Positions 1 to 6,050 are shown, counted from the first letter of the stretch. The stretch is DNA of 7,432 nt from Thermoplasmata archaeon (GCA_023135545.1 JAGLSY010000220.1:1-7432), one strand, 5' to 3'. Numbers and translations: made by a program. The notes: generated by a model not told the origin, from the letters alone.

Positions 1-651
1 CCCAGGGGAAACGATGAGGTTATAACCGACATAAGCGGGATGAGCGATTCGGGGCCGGTCACTTACTCCAGAACCTTCCACACCGACCCGGATCCCGATG
101 ATGAATATGTATCCAGGTTCTGGGCCTATGCCAGGATCAATCATCTACTGGACAGGATTTCCGTCGAGGGGGAGTCAAATGAAACTGTCGGGGAAATAAG
201 GGCCATCGCCATAAGTTACAACTTCGTCACACCCTACACATCCTTCGTCACCGGCGACCTTCTGGAGGAGGCGCTGGCAGCGGCAGGTTATGACCTTTCC
301 ACATACATGGGGTTCAGCACCAACTACGTGCCATCAACAACCGCGGTTTACGACTGGAGTGCCGTATCTCAATCAGTTGACCCTGGACTTTCCCTGCCAG
401 TACCTGACAACAATGTAACATATGGTGGAACTAGTTCATCTGCTCCATCAGATAGTACTGGCCTATTCATGAAGCCGGGAATAACTGATGTTGACCAGGA
501 TTCGATAAGCTACAGCGCGAACGAGGATGGAAATTCCCTGCCGGCACCCAGCATTCCCTTTATATTTGCCGTGGTGGGTCTAGTGGCCATGATGTTCATC
601 AGACAGAAAAGGGTCAGGGCGGAGGAAAACAGGACAAAGAGACGCAAGTAA
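1..651 (+). CDS. VIT/VWA-type surface protein, C-terminal fragment with membrane anchor (5' end outside window)
   Basis: The frame is open from the first base (reading PRGNDEV...) to TAA at 649-651, so this is the last 216 residues of a longer protein; the ATG at 40 is internal. The stretch FWAYARINHLLDRI, followed about 25 residues later by YNFVTPYTSFV, matches what I know of the region after the von Willebrand A domain in VIT-VWA (inter-alpha-trypsin-inhibitor heavy-chain-like) proteins, where an 'xxYxxVTPYTSFLV' motif is a hallmark. A Ser/Thr/Pro-rich linker (about nt 390-540) leads to one hydrophobic helix (IPFIFAVVGLVAMMFI, about nt 550-600) and a very basic tail ending KRRK. This topology places the body outside the cell and the tail in the cytoplasm. 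VWA domains usually bind metal and protein ligands, so adhesion or surface interaction is likely, but the VWA domain itself is not in the window. Family call is from motif memory; the anchor is seen directly. Confidence 0.78.
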   Translation, partial: PRGNDEVITDISGMSDSGPVTYSRTFHTDPDPDDEYVSRFWAYARINHLLDRISVEGESNETVGEIRAIAISYNFVTPYTSFVTGDLLEEALAAAGYDLSTYMGFSTNYVPSTTAVYDWSAVSQSVDPGLSLPVPDNNVTYGGTSSSAPSDSTGLFMKPGITDVDQDSISYSANEDGNSLPAPSIPFIFAVVGLVAMMFIRQKRVRAEENRTKRRK

Positions 652-697
652 TATATAGAAGGACTTACCATAGATAGTATTGGACAGCGGGAAACAT

Positions 698-736
698 GGG
701 CGGCTCCACATAAGATAAACATCTCCTATGCCGCCC
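698..736 (+). terminator. Possible terminator hairpin after the VIT/VWA gene
   Basis: GGGCGGC at 698-704 pairs perfectly with GCCGCCC at 730-736 across a 25-nt loop and is followed by a pyrimidine-rich run (TTTCTCCTGTGTCTCTC). It lies 47 bp after the stop codon at 651. Archaeal termination mainly depends on U-rich stretches, so the hairpin may instead be part of the structured region that follows. Confidence 0.35.
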
Positions 737-920
737 TTTCTCCTGTGTCTCTCAATATATCCAAGCAATCCAAAATAGGATGAGTTGGTCAATATGAAAA
801 ACATATTCGTTGAGTTTCAAGAAGGTGACAAAGCCTAGAAAGCGGCCTCAGAGGTCACTCGCTTCCCTGGAAACGACCTGGCTTTGCCAGTATGTTTCCA
901 TTCCATGGGCCATAAGCACA

Positions 921-952
921 AGCTCGCGGAGGTCCAGTCTCCGCGGCCAGCT
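921..952 (+). repeat. Strong bulged hairpin
   Basis: AGCT (921-924) plus CGCGGAG (925-931) pairs with CTCCGCG (939-945) and AGCT (949-952). This gives 11 base pairs with a 7-nt loop (GTCCAGT) and a 3-nt bulge (GCC, 946-948). A GC-rich bulged stem in a stretch with no plausible protein is more typical of a structured RNA than of coding sequence. The pairing is seen directly; transcription is inferred. Confidence 0.45.
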
Positions 953-1018
953 AAATCATATTGATGTGCTTACGGCGGTGTTCTGGGATATTGGAGTAGA
1001 GGAAAAATCCCACTGTCC

Positions 1019-1025
1019 AGGAGGT
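1019..1025 (+). promoter_or_regulatory. SD-like site without a usable start codon
   Basis: AGGAGGT is a near-perfect match to the anti-SD sequence. The spacing window (about 1031-1036) contains no ATG, GTG or TTG in the frame of the downstream gene, and the annotated start at 1084 is 58 bp away. It may mark the original start of that gene, lost by mutation or a sequence error, or be chance. Confidence 0.3.
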
Positions 1026-1083
1026 AAAGGAATTCGAAAAGATAAAGAAAAACCTGGTTTATGTAAGATTCGCAGCGATAGTA

Positions 1084-1869
1084 ATGAGCTGCATGATAGC
1101 GACCCTGACATTTCTCAATGTTTTGACGGTAGCGACACACGGCATCGTGTTCGAGATTCCGGACGAGGGAGATTTCAGGTGGGGAGTGGACCCTGTTGGA
1201 CAGAGATTGCTTTTCATGAGCAATTTCAGTGTCAGCAACCACGGGGCCTTTGACATAAGGGAACTGAACATCAACGCCTGGCTGGAGAATTCCGAAGGCG
1301 TGAGACTTATCGACTTCAGGAAGGAAGAGCTGGTCATCGCCTGGGGTGGGGAGAAGACCTTTGATATCATGGTGGAACTGCCTGTTGACAGGTTGAGCCC
1401 TGCGGGCTGGCTTGAGTTTTTGAGCCAGGATGACACGCTGAGGCTTTTCGTGGATATCGATGCGGATTACATGTTCGGCCTGATACACATGACCGTGGAT
1501 GAAGTAATCGAATACCCGTGGGAAGGCCCGCTGAAAGAAATGATGGACGATGATTTCATACTGGCTGGCCTCGCCACGATACTCGACCTGGCAGAAAGAA
1601 AGATGGCTGCAGGCATCGAGATACTAGAGCCCGTGTTTCTGGATTTCCTATCTTCCATGGATGAGTTGAACCTGGCACTCGGCAACGGGGCAGAACTGGC
1701 GCTGAACGTGCTGGACATAGATGACTACTCCAGGGAGCTGGCTTGCTCTATATCGGCCCCGATCGGAGACGGGCAACTTGACTTTTCCATACTGGCACAG
1801 GTCGAGATCCGAGACGGTCGTATATCTGCCGAACTGAAGGAGGTGAGGTTTTCCTATGTGGCCCGATGA
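1084..1869 (+). CDS. Exported or membrane-anchored protein with possible LEA_2/WHy-like domain
   Basis: The product is 261 residues from ATG 1084. Residues 1-20 are hydrophobic (MIATLTFLNVLTVATHG) and look like a signal or anchor. Residues about 30-148 form a predicted beta-rich domain (FSVSNHGAFDIRELNINAWL, then EELVIAWGGEKTFDIMVELP, then DTLRLFVDIDADYMFG). The pattern of a 'near-membrane segment, asymmetric strand, short turn, strand' resembles WHy/LEA_2 domains, which archaea use in desiccation- or envelope-related proteins; this is a moderate-confidence resemblance. Residues about 150-200 look helical and the rest is again beta-rich. The start is uncertain. The same frame continues upstream to 1000 as EVKEFEKIKKNLVYVRFAAIV, a better basic-plus-hydrophobic anchor, but holds no ATG, GTG or TTG. 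An SD-like AGGAGGT sits at 1019-1025, far from 1084. The gene overlaps the next one by 14 bp and is probably cotranscribed with it. Confidence 0.82.
   Translation: MSCMIATLTFLNVLTVATHGIVFEIPDEGDFRWGVDPVGQRLLFMSNFSVSNHGAFDIRELNINAWLENSEGVRLIDFRKEELVIAWGGEKTFDIMVELPVDRLSPAGWLEFLSQDDTLRLFVDIDADYMFGLIHMTVDEVIEYPWEGPLKEMMDDDFILAGLATILDLAERKMAAGIEILEPVFLDFLSSMDELNLALGNGAELALNVLDIDDYSRELACSISAPIGDGQLDFSILAQVEIRDGRISAELKEVRFSYVAR
1839..1846 (+). promoter_or_regulatory. Shine-Dalgarno site for the membrane protein at 1856
   Basis: GGAGGTGA lies 9 nt before ATG 1856, inside the end of the upstream gene. It supports this start and translational coupling across the 14-bp overlap. Confidence 0.75.
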
Positions 1870-2360
1870 CACTGGCAGGAGATATTCTGTAAAGGCCTTT
1901 TTCGCCCTGGTCTTCTACCTGGCGATGCCCATAGTTGTAATCTGGATGATCATGGAGACCTACCCGGAGCTTTCCAGAGATAAATATGAGGCCATGATGT
2001 GGGCCATAGTTCCATTCGCGATACTCATGGTCATTATTTCCCAGCTCAGCATCCGGTTTCCCAAGGGCGATAAAAGAAGACTGTTCCTCAACCTGGCCTA
2101 CGTGGCGACGGCGATGCTCTGGCTACTGGCCTTCCTCGGCGGAAGTATGGTGCTCACCCAGAACTGGGGGGCCTATGAGTTCTCACTGCACCTGGAGAAG
2201 TACGTCGATGCTGATACTGGCCGTGACCATATTCAATTGCATCTATTATTTCATGGAATGGAAGGTGTATTCAGATATAGAAAATAAGACAAAGGCAAAA
2301 ACAACCCCAAACAGCCCGGAACTGGAAGTATATGATGAGACAATTGCAGAAGCCGCATAA
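1856..2360 (+). CDS. Small four-helix membrane protein, reading frame interrupted (apparent +1 shift near 2207)
   Basis: Starting at ATG 1856 the product has three clear membrane helices: residues about 13-33 (AFFALVFYLAMPIVVIWMIM), 47-65 (MWAIVPFAILMVIISQLSI) and 79-100. A basic loop (FPKGDKRR, 68-75) suggests a cytoplasmic position. After EKYV (to 2206) this frame turns into a polar, unlikely tail (ending FRYRK) and stops at 2285-2287. The +1 frame from 2208 reads MLILAVTIFNCIYYFMEW, an obvious fourth helix, then a charged tail ending ETIAEAA with TAA at 2358-2360. Joining the frames gives about 167 residues. So the gene is frameshifted, either in the genome or by a sequence error; programmed shifting cannot be excluded. 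The neighbour is a probable envelope protein, so a shared membrane complex is plausible. I do not recognise the family. If unshifted, translation would yield a 143-residue protein with three helices. Confidence 0.75.
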
Positions 2361-2550
2361 ATAACATAGCCATAGAGGTGGCCATTGACATCCCAGCGGG
2401 GGTCCCAGTGATAGTTAGCATGGGTGATAGCAATGCCCAGCATGGTGGGGGGCCGGAAGGAGGGGTAGGCAATAGCCAGTAACGGAAGTTTCCGTGCATC
2501 ACCTACCATCAGGGCAACCCTTATCATCAACCAAGCCAATACAGCCAGCC
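2361..2550. other. Intergenic stretch without a gene
   Basis: The bases are GC-rich and read open in several frames, including a long antisense frame (2246-2722, minus), but none has a good start, a ribosome site or a recognisable family. The one visible structure is a perfect dyad at 2482-2495 (ACGGAA-GT-TTCCGT). A weak TTATCA at 2521-2526 lies at leaderless-promoter distance from the zinc-ribbon start at 2551. Confidence 0.55.
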
Positions 2551-2703
2551 ATGGCAGGAAGAAAGCGCTCAGTGTTAACCTGCCCCCACTGCGGGGGTGC
2601 CAATCTGTACTATGAAGCAGGGATGGTGACCGGGGCCAAGTACCATTGTAATGACTGTGATTATGTGGGGGCGTTTGTCGTGGAAAAGGATGTGCCGCTT
2701 TAG
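2551..2703 (+). CDS. Small zinc-ribbon protein (50 aa)
   Basis: From ATG 2551 the protein begins MAGRKRSVLTCPHCGGANLY and carries two knuckles: C11-P-H-C14-G-G and C33-N-D-C36. Nineteen residues between the second and third cysteines make one treble-clef or zinc-ribbon fold. The central motif YEAGMVTGAKYHC reads like the small, strongly conserved archaeal zinc-ribbon proteins of unknown function, which are probably nucleic-acid binding. This start is preferred over the earlier in-frame GTG at 2494, because the extra 19 residues (HHLPSGQPLSS...) are low in quality and the basic MAGRKR start is typical. No SD is visible; TTATCA about 27 bp upstream would fit a leaderless transcript. TAG is at 2701-2703. 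The gene appears monocistronic. Role is unknown beyond the metal site. Confidence 0.85.
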   Translation: MAGRKRSVLTCPHCGGANLYYEAGMVTGAKYHCNDCDYVGAFVVEKDVPL

Positions 2704-2746
2704 GAATAGCCAGCCAGATCATTTTAACAATATCCTAAATAAACAA

Positions 2747-2755
2747 TTATAAATA
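2747..2755 (+). promoter_or_regulatory. TATA box for the large secreted protein
   Basis: TTATAAATA is the best TATA-like site in the window and sits in an AT-rich gap after the zinc-ribbon gene. Its centre is about 26 bp before ATG 2777, which would fit a leaderless start there, or a leader of about 24 nt if translation begins at 2801. Confidence 0.6.
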
Positions 2756-2783
2756 ACATTTACAACATTGTGTTATATGTTAT
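2753..2783. promoter_or_regulatory. Dyad at the promoter, possible operator
   Basis: ATAACAT (2753-2759) and ATGTTAT (2777-2783) are a perfect inverted repeat. Between them lies ACAA-CA-TTGT (2762-2771), a smaller inverted repeat. The pair spans from the end of the TATA box to the likely transcription start, where a repressor would act. AT-rich dyads are common by chance, so this is only suggestive. Confidence 0.3.
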
Positions 2784-2800
2784 CGGGGGCAAAGTGGGCA

Positions 2801-4588
2801 ATGTCATATAATATCAAAAAAGAAAAGCAATCCAGTAATAGATTTATCCATCTAGGTTTAGTATTAATTATCACATTTTCATTGATCTTATCGACAAGCC
2901 AAATCGTATTTTGCGATACTCAGCTCCCCATCGAGGAGCCTTTGATTGAAAATGATATTATTACAGAGCCAGCAGTTCAGATTAATGATGATAAAATCCA
3001 AATAAATGTTCAGCCACCAATAGAACTGGCATCATCATCTATATTGCATCTTCAAGTGCAGGACTCGGCAATTCCAGGTTACAAGAACCTGACCAATGAA
3101 CCATTTGAGGCCAGTATTCAGGAAATTAGCACTCTGCCAATACCTTTGGGAGGCGGTACTTACAAGCTGGGTGATGCTTGGATAACAGATGTACTACCCG
3201 GAGTAAGAGATATTTCAGGTAACTGGTCATTCAATATTCACGGCAAGGTTTCTAGTCCGGCAGGCGCAGGTACATTACGCGCGGAGGTGTACAGCCTGGC
3301 AAATGGCTGGCTGTTCTCCGCACCCTGCCTAGAAAATATTTCCGGCCACAGTTCATATCATAATTTCACCTGGATTTATGAAGTGCCTGCAGGTCTGAGG
3401 ATACCAGACAATGACAGAATATATGCAGAATTCTGGCTCGATGCCACTGCAGGTGGAATTGGCAATTATTCTGGAGAAACTCTTAATCCGGATTTTACGA
3501 GTGATGCATCGAGCTGGACATTCTTCGAGTGGGAGAAGGGACCTAACACAGCAGGAGATATAATCGGCAATTATTGGGCTGTGGACGGGAACCCAACCGG
3601 ATTTGTGGACATTGTTATGGTCACCCCGGAATTCGGTCCAGCCGTCGAAAGTACATATTCCGGCTATTGGGAACAGGCATTCACTACAGGCTTCGTGCCG
3701 ACAACAGCGGAACTTGTGTTGGACTGGAGCTGTTGGGATATCGGCAGTAACATAGATGATTGTAGAATATACGCGTTTGTCGACACCGCTTCCGGTGCGC
3801 CGACTCTGGGCACAGAAGCATGGAGCCAAGCAGTCACTACTACCTCCTCTTGGGCTTCTGTCGGGCCTATCGACGTGAGCGCAAAGGTGAACGCGGACAC
3901 CACCTACTACCTCAAAATAGCTTTCAGAGAAGTATGGTCGGCTAGATTCGAAATTTATAGAATAGGCTTCGACAATGTGAAATTGAACTGGTCAGCCTCC
4001 AATATAGACACTGTTTTCACAATGGGGTATGACAATCCTGCCACACCATCCTCCATAAATATTCCTCTGGACAATGTATTTGATATTCCTGTCCAGGCTG
4101 GCTGGAATTTTATCTCGACACCTTTAACTTCTGGAAGCGAGCCAGATATTATTTTTGCCAAGGATTATGACACAACCTGGGATAAGATTTTATTGTATAA
4201 TGCCAGTGATTCTGCAGACAAATGGAAAACTTTTTCAACTGATAAGCCAGCGAGTTTGAATGACCTTGATCATATAGACCACACAATGGGCTTCTGGATC
4301 AATATCACAGATGTCGAGGATGGAAATCTTACTATGGCCGGTGCGCCTGTGCCAGCATCCACAATTATACAGCTAAAAGCTGGCTGGAACATGGTCGGCT
4401 ATCCGACATTGAACAATTCCATGACAGTCGCAGATGCATTGTGGGGGACTGGAGTCGATAAGGTCGAGGCCTTTGATCCAGGTGCAACCTACAAATTGAT
4501 CAATGTGGGACCGACCTATGTGATGAAGCCTGGCGAAGGTTACTGGGTTCATGTGCCAGTTGATACGGTCTGGACTGTAGACTGGTAG
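2801..4588 (+). CDS. Large secreted protein with beta-sandwich domains and two AGWN repeats (595 aa)
   Basis: The chosen start, ATG 2801, gives a basic N-terminus (MSYNIKKEKQ) and a hydrophobic core (HLGLVLIITFSLIL, about 17-30), a classic signal peptide; ATG 2777 and TTG 2768 are in-frame alternatives. Residues about 124-225 form a beta-rich domain. Residues about 229-400, from NPDFTSDASSWTFFEW to DNVKLNWS, resemble a jelly-roll carbohydrate-binding fold. The C-terminal part has two repeats about 95 residues apart, QAGWNFISTP (about 432) and KAGWNMVGYP (about 526), each followed by a segment ending MGFWI or EGYWV. Such repeats are familiar in archaeal surface proteins. There are ten N-X-S/T sequons, consistent with N-glycosylation. 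No membrane anchor is seen; the protein ends in WTVDW. The flanks are AT-richer than neighbouring genes, while the jelly-roll coding part is more GC-rich, suggesting domain shuffling or transfer. Surface adhesion or polysaccharide binding is a guess. Confidence 0.88.
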   Translation: MSYNIKKEKQSSNRFIHLGLVLIITFSLILSTSQIVFCDTQLPIEEPLIENDIITEPAVQINDDKIQINVQPPIELASSSILHLQVQDSAIPGYKNLTNEPFEASIQEISTLPIPLGGGTYKLGDAWITDVLPGVRDISGNWSFNIHGKVSSPAGAGTLRAEVYSLANGWLFSAPCLENISGHSSYHNFTWIYEVPAGLRIPDNDRIYAEFWLDATAGGIGNYSGETLNPDFTSDASSWTFFEWEKGPNTAGDIIGNYWAVDGNPTGFVDIVMVTPEFGPAVESTYSGYWEQAFTTGFVPTTAELVLDWSCWDIGSNIDDCRIYAFVDTASGAPTLGTEAWSQAVTTTSSWASVGPIDVSAKVNADTTYYLKIAFREVWSARFEIYRIGFDNVKLNWSASNIDTVFTMGYDNPATPSSINIPLDNVFDIPVQAGWNFISTPLTSGSEPDIIFAKDYDTTWDKILLYNASDSADKWKTFSTDKPASLNDLDHIDHTMGFWINITDVEDGNLTMAGAPVPASTIIQLKAGWNMVGYPTLNNSMTVADALWGTGVDKVEAFDPGATYKLINVGPTYVMKPGEGYWVHVPVDTVWTVDW

Positions 4589-4731
4589 ATAATTAGCACT
4601 CCCGAGCGAGCTGGCCAATGCACAGCCAAAACAAGTGGTTTGATTTCGAGCAGGGTCGGGCGAGTTTCTTTTGGATGGGTGAACCTTTTCTTTGGAGCCC
4701 GACCCAGCACAGAAATCAATAAAGAAAAGGC
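4589..4731. terminator. Convergent terminator region with two interlocking inverted repeats
   Basis: This gap separates the secreted-protein gene from PAN, which points toward it. GGGTCGGGC (4653-4661) pairs with GCCCGACCC (4697-4705), extended by one A-A mismatch and two more pairs (4650-4651 with 4707-4708). CCTTTTCTTT (4684-4693) pairs perfectly with AAAGAAAAGG (4721-4730). The first arm of the second repeat lies in the loop of the first, so the two would form a pseudoknot if both folded. T-rich tracts occur on both strands (plus 4664-4672 and 4684-4693; minus 4730-4717, right after the PAN stop), which fits a terminator for both directions. Confidence 0.6.
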
Positions 4732-5949
4732 TTACGCGAACATCTTCTGATTCTCTTCCCTGCCCTCTATCTCATCAGACATGACCTTTACGATGGCCAG
4801 TAGGAAGTCTGCCATCTTGACTTTTGAGCGGTTTTCCCTAATTGTGAAAATGCCTGCCTCGGTGCATATCGCCTTTATCTCGGCCCCTGTCGCACCGGCC
4901 GTCTTCGCAGCCAGCTCCTCGTAATTTATGCCCTTTGCCAGGTTCATCTTTTTTGTGTGAATGTGGAATATCTGCATCCTGCCCTCGTAGTCGGGTGGCG
5001 GTATTTCGATGATCCTGTCAAATCTCCCTGGCCTCAAAAGGGCCTCGTCCAGAATATCCGGCCTGTTGGTGGCCCCGATGATCTTCACATTTTCCAGCGA
5101 GTCGAAACCGTCCAACTCGGCAAGCAGCTGCATCAGGGTTCTCTGGACCTCTCTATCTCCGGATGTGGCAACCTCCAGCCTCTTGGCACCCACGGAGTCC
5201 AGCTCGTCGATGAAAACTATGGCAGGGGCCTTTTCCCTGGCCATGTCAAATAGTTCCCTGACCAGCCTTGCTCCCTCGCCGATGTATTTCTGGACCAGCT
5301 CGGAGCCTACAAATTTAATGAATGTGGCACTTGTTTCATGAGCGGCTGCCTTGGCCAGTAGTGTCTTTCCCGTGCCCGGAGGGCCGACAAGAAGAACGCC
5401 GTTGGGGGGCTCGATTCCCACCTTCTCGTAAAGCTCCGGCTTCAAGAGAGGGTCCTCAACCGCTTCCTTGATCTCGCGAATCTGGTCGTCCAGGCCTCCT
5501 ATATCATCGTAAGAAGTTTCGGGCTTTTCGATGACCTCGCCGCCGGTTATTATGGGGTCGACAGATTGGGGAAGGACTCCGACAACAGCCAGGCTCTGTT
5601 TGTTCAGGGCCACCCTGGAGCCCACTATCACATTTTCCGTGGAGATGTATTCGGCGATGTTGACAATGAAATCCGGGCCAGTGCTGCTTTTTACTACAAC
5701 GCGGCCGTCGGTCAGGACATCCTTTATCGTACCTATTATCATGGGAGGGGTCTTCATCCTGTCCAGCTCGAACTTGATTCTCTGGATCTCCTTCTGAAGG
5801 CGGGTCATCTCGTTCTGGATGTACCGCTTCTCACCCTCGTTGTGCCTGGCCTCGTCGAGGAGCCTTTCGTTCATCTCCTCCAGGGTCCCAATGCGCTTGG
5901 CAAGTGCTTCTGAGAATTCCTCTATTTCATTGTCTGCTTCATCTGCCAT
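4732..5949 (-). CDS. pan: Proteasome-activating nucleotidase (PAN), AAA+ ATPase ring of the archaeal proteasome
   Basis: PAN unfolds proteins and threads them into the 20S proteasome in the cytoplasm, driven by ATP. The 405-residue length is normal. Domains in order: acidic N-terminus and coiled coil (about 8-65), T67-P68-P69 with the conserved proline, OB domain (about 67-130), and the AAA+ module. Visible motifs are Walker A GPPGTGKT (189-196), the substrate-gripping pore loop KYIGEG (221-226), Walker B IVFIDELD (244-251), GATNRPDILDEALLRPGRFDR (292-312, arginine fingers R306 and R309) and GATGAEIKAICTEAG (352-366). The C-terminus ends K-M403-F404-A405, so the gate-opening HbYX motif has Phe for Tyr. 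ATG 5949 is preceded by GAGGT at 5958-5962 (8-nt spacing on the minus strand), and translation starts there. A single ATPase domain and the coiled coil with OB domain distinguish it from CDC48/VAT. MBF1 diverges on the other side. Confidence 0.98.
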   Translation of the reverse strand: MADEADNEIEEFSEALAKRIGTLEEMNERLLDEARHNEGEKRYIQNEMTRLQKEIQRIKFELDRMKTPPMIIGTIKDVLTDGRVVVKSSTGPDFIVNIAEYISTENVIVGSRVALNKQSLAVVGVLPQSVDPIITGGEVIEKPETSYDDIGGLDDQIREIKEAVEDPLLKPELYEKVGIEPPNGVLLVGPPGTGKTLLAKAAAHETSATFIKFVGSELVQKYIGEGARLVRELFDMAREKAPAIVFIDELDSVGAKRLEVATSGDREVQRTLMQLLAELDGFDSLENVKIIGATNRPDILDEALLRPGRFDRIIEIPPPDYEGRMQIFHIHTKKMNLAKGINYEELAAKTAGATGAEIKAICTEAGIFTIRENRSKVKMADFLLAIVKVMSDEIEGREENQKMFA

Positions 5950-5957
5950 TACTTTGT

Positions 5958-5962
5958 ACCTC
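5958..5962 (-). promoter_or_regulatory. Shine-Dalgarno site of PAN
   Basis: On the minus strand GAGGT stands 8 nt before the ATG at 5949-5947. It decides the start: no other in-frame ATG lies between it and this codon. Confidence 0.7.
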
Positions 5963-6034
5963 GATGCAAATTACCAGCCCATAAATGAGCTGGCGTTACT
6001 GTTCTTACCGGAAGTTTCCATCCCAGTAGTATAA

Positions 6035-6050
6035 GATGCTGTCCAGCATC
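6035..6050. promoter_or_regulatory. Perfect dyad at the predicted PAN transcription start
   Basis: GATGCTG and CAGCATC are separated by 2 nt. The position, about 26 bp from the centre of the TATA element on the minus strand, is where an operator would block transcription. A regulator is not identified. Confidence 0.4.

Larger units (their letters stand above)
652..1083. other. 432-bp stretch with no convincing gene; several strong hairpins
   Basis: No frame here gives a credible protein. The plus frame running 810-1253 is rich in Arg, Ser and Pro and overlaps the real gene downstream. A short frame from the ATG at 794 (starting MKNIFVEF) stops at 836-838. Several inverted repeats stand out: 698-704/730-736 (7 bp), 791-796/802-807 (6 bp, 5-nt loop), 829-835/880-886 (7 bp), with 840-844/860-864 nested inside it, 921-931/939-952 (11 bp with a 3-nt bulge, 7-nt loop), and 984-989/1007-1012 (6 bp). 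A TATA-like stretch (TAATATATAG) lies at 649-658. The region may encode a structured RNA, a long leader for the next gene, or a decayed gene. I could not match it to RNase P RNA, SRP RNA, a tRNA or a C/D-box RNA. Confidence 0.5.

Noticed and set aside
652..1083. tRNA, RNase P RNA or SRP RNA in the hairpin-rich stretch
   Set aside because: No T-loop GTTCGA-type sequence, no cloverleaf spacing, no SRP GGAA-type domain and no RNase P core motif could be found.
810..1253. Plus-strand open frame of 147 codons
   Set aside because: It begins at a TTG, overlaps the downstream gene in another frame, and is rich in Arg, Ser and Pro without recognisable motifs.
970..1488. Minus-strand open frame of 172 codons
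   Set aside because: It lies antisense to the LEA-like gene, has no ribosome site, and its composition is what the complementary strand of a GC3-rich gene gives.
2246..2722. Minus-strand open frame of 158 codons spanning an intergenic region
   Set aside because: It reads over the zinc-ribbon gene and the end of the membrane protein gene in antisense; no start support or family match, although the middle (around 2361-2550) is oddly protein-like.
3353..3829. Minus-strand open frame inside the secreted-protein gene
   Set aside because: Shadow of the sense gene; starts inside it and has no supporting signals.
4589..4731. Terminal inverted repeats of a mobile element
   Set aside because: Both inverted repeats are short and interlocked, with no flanking target duplication and no transposase; a terminator explains them better.
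5009..5913. Plus-strand frames overlapping PAN
   Set aside because: They are complementary shadows of a gene with unmistakable AAA+ motifs on the minus strand.
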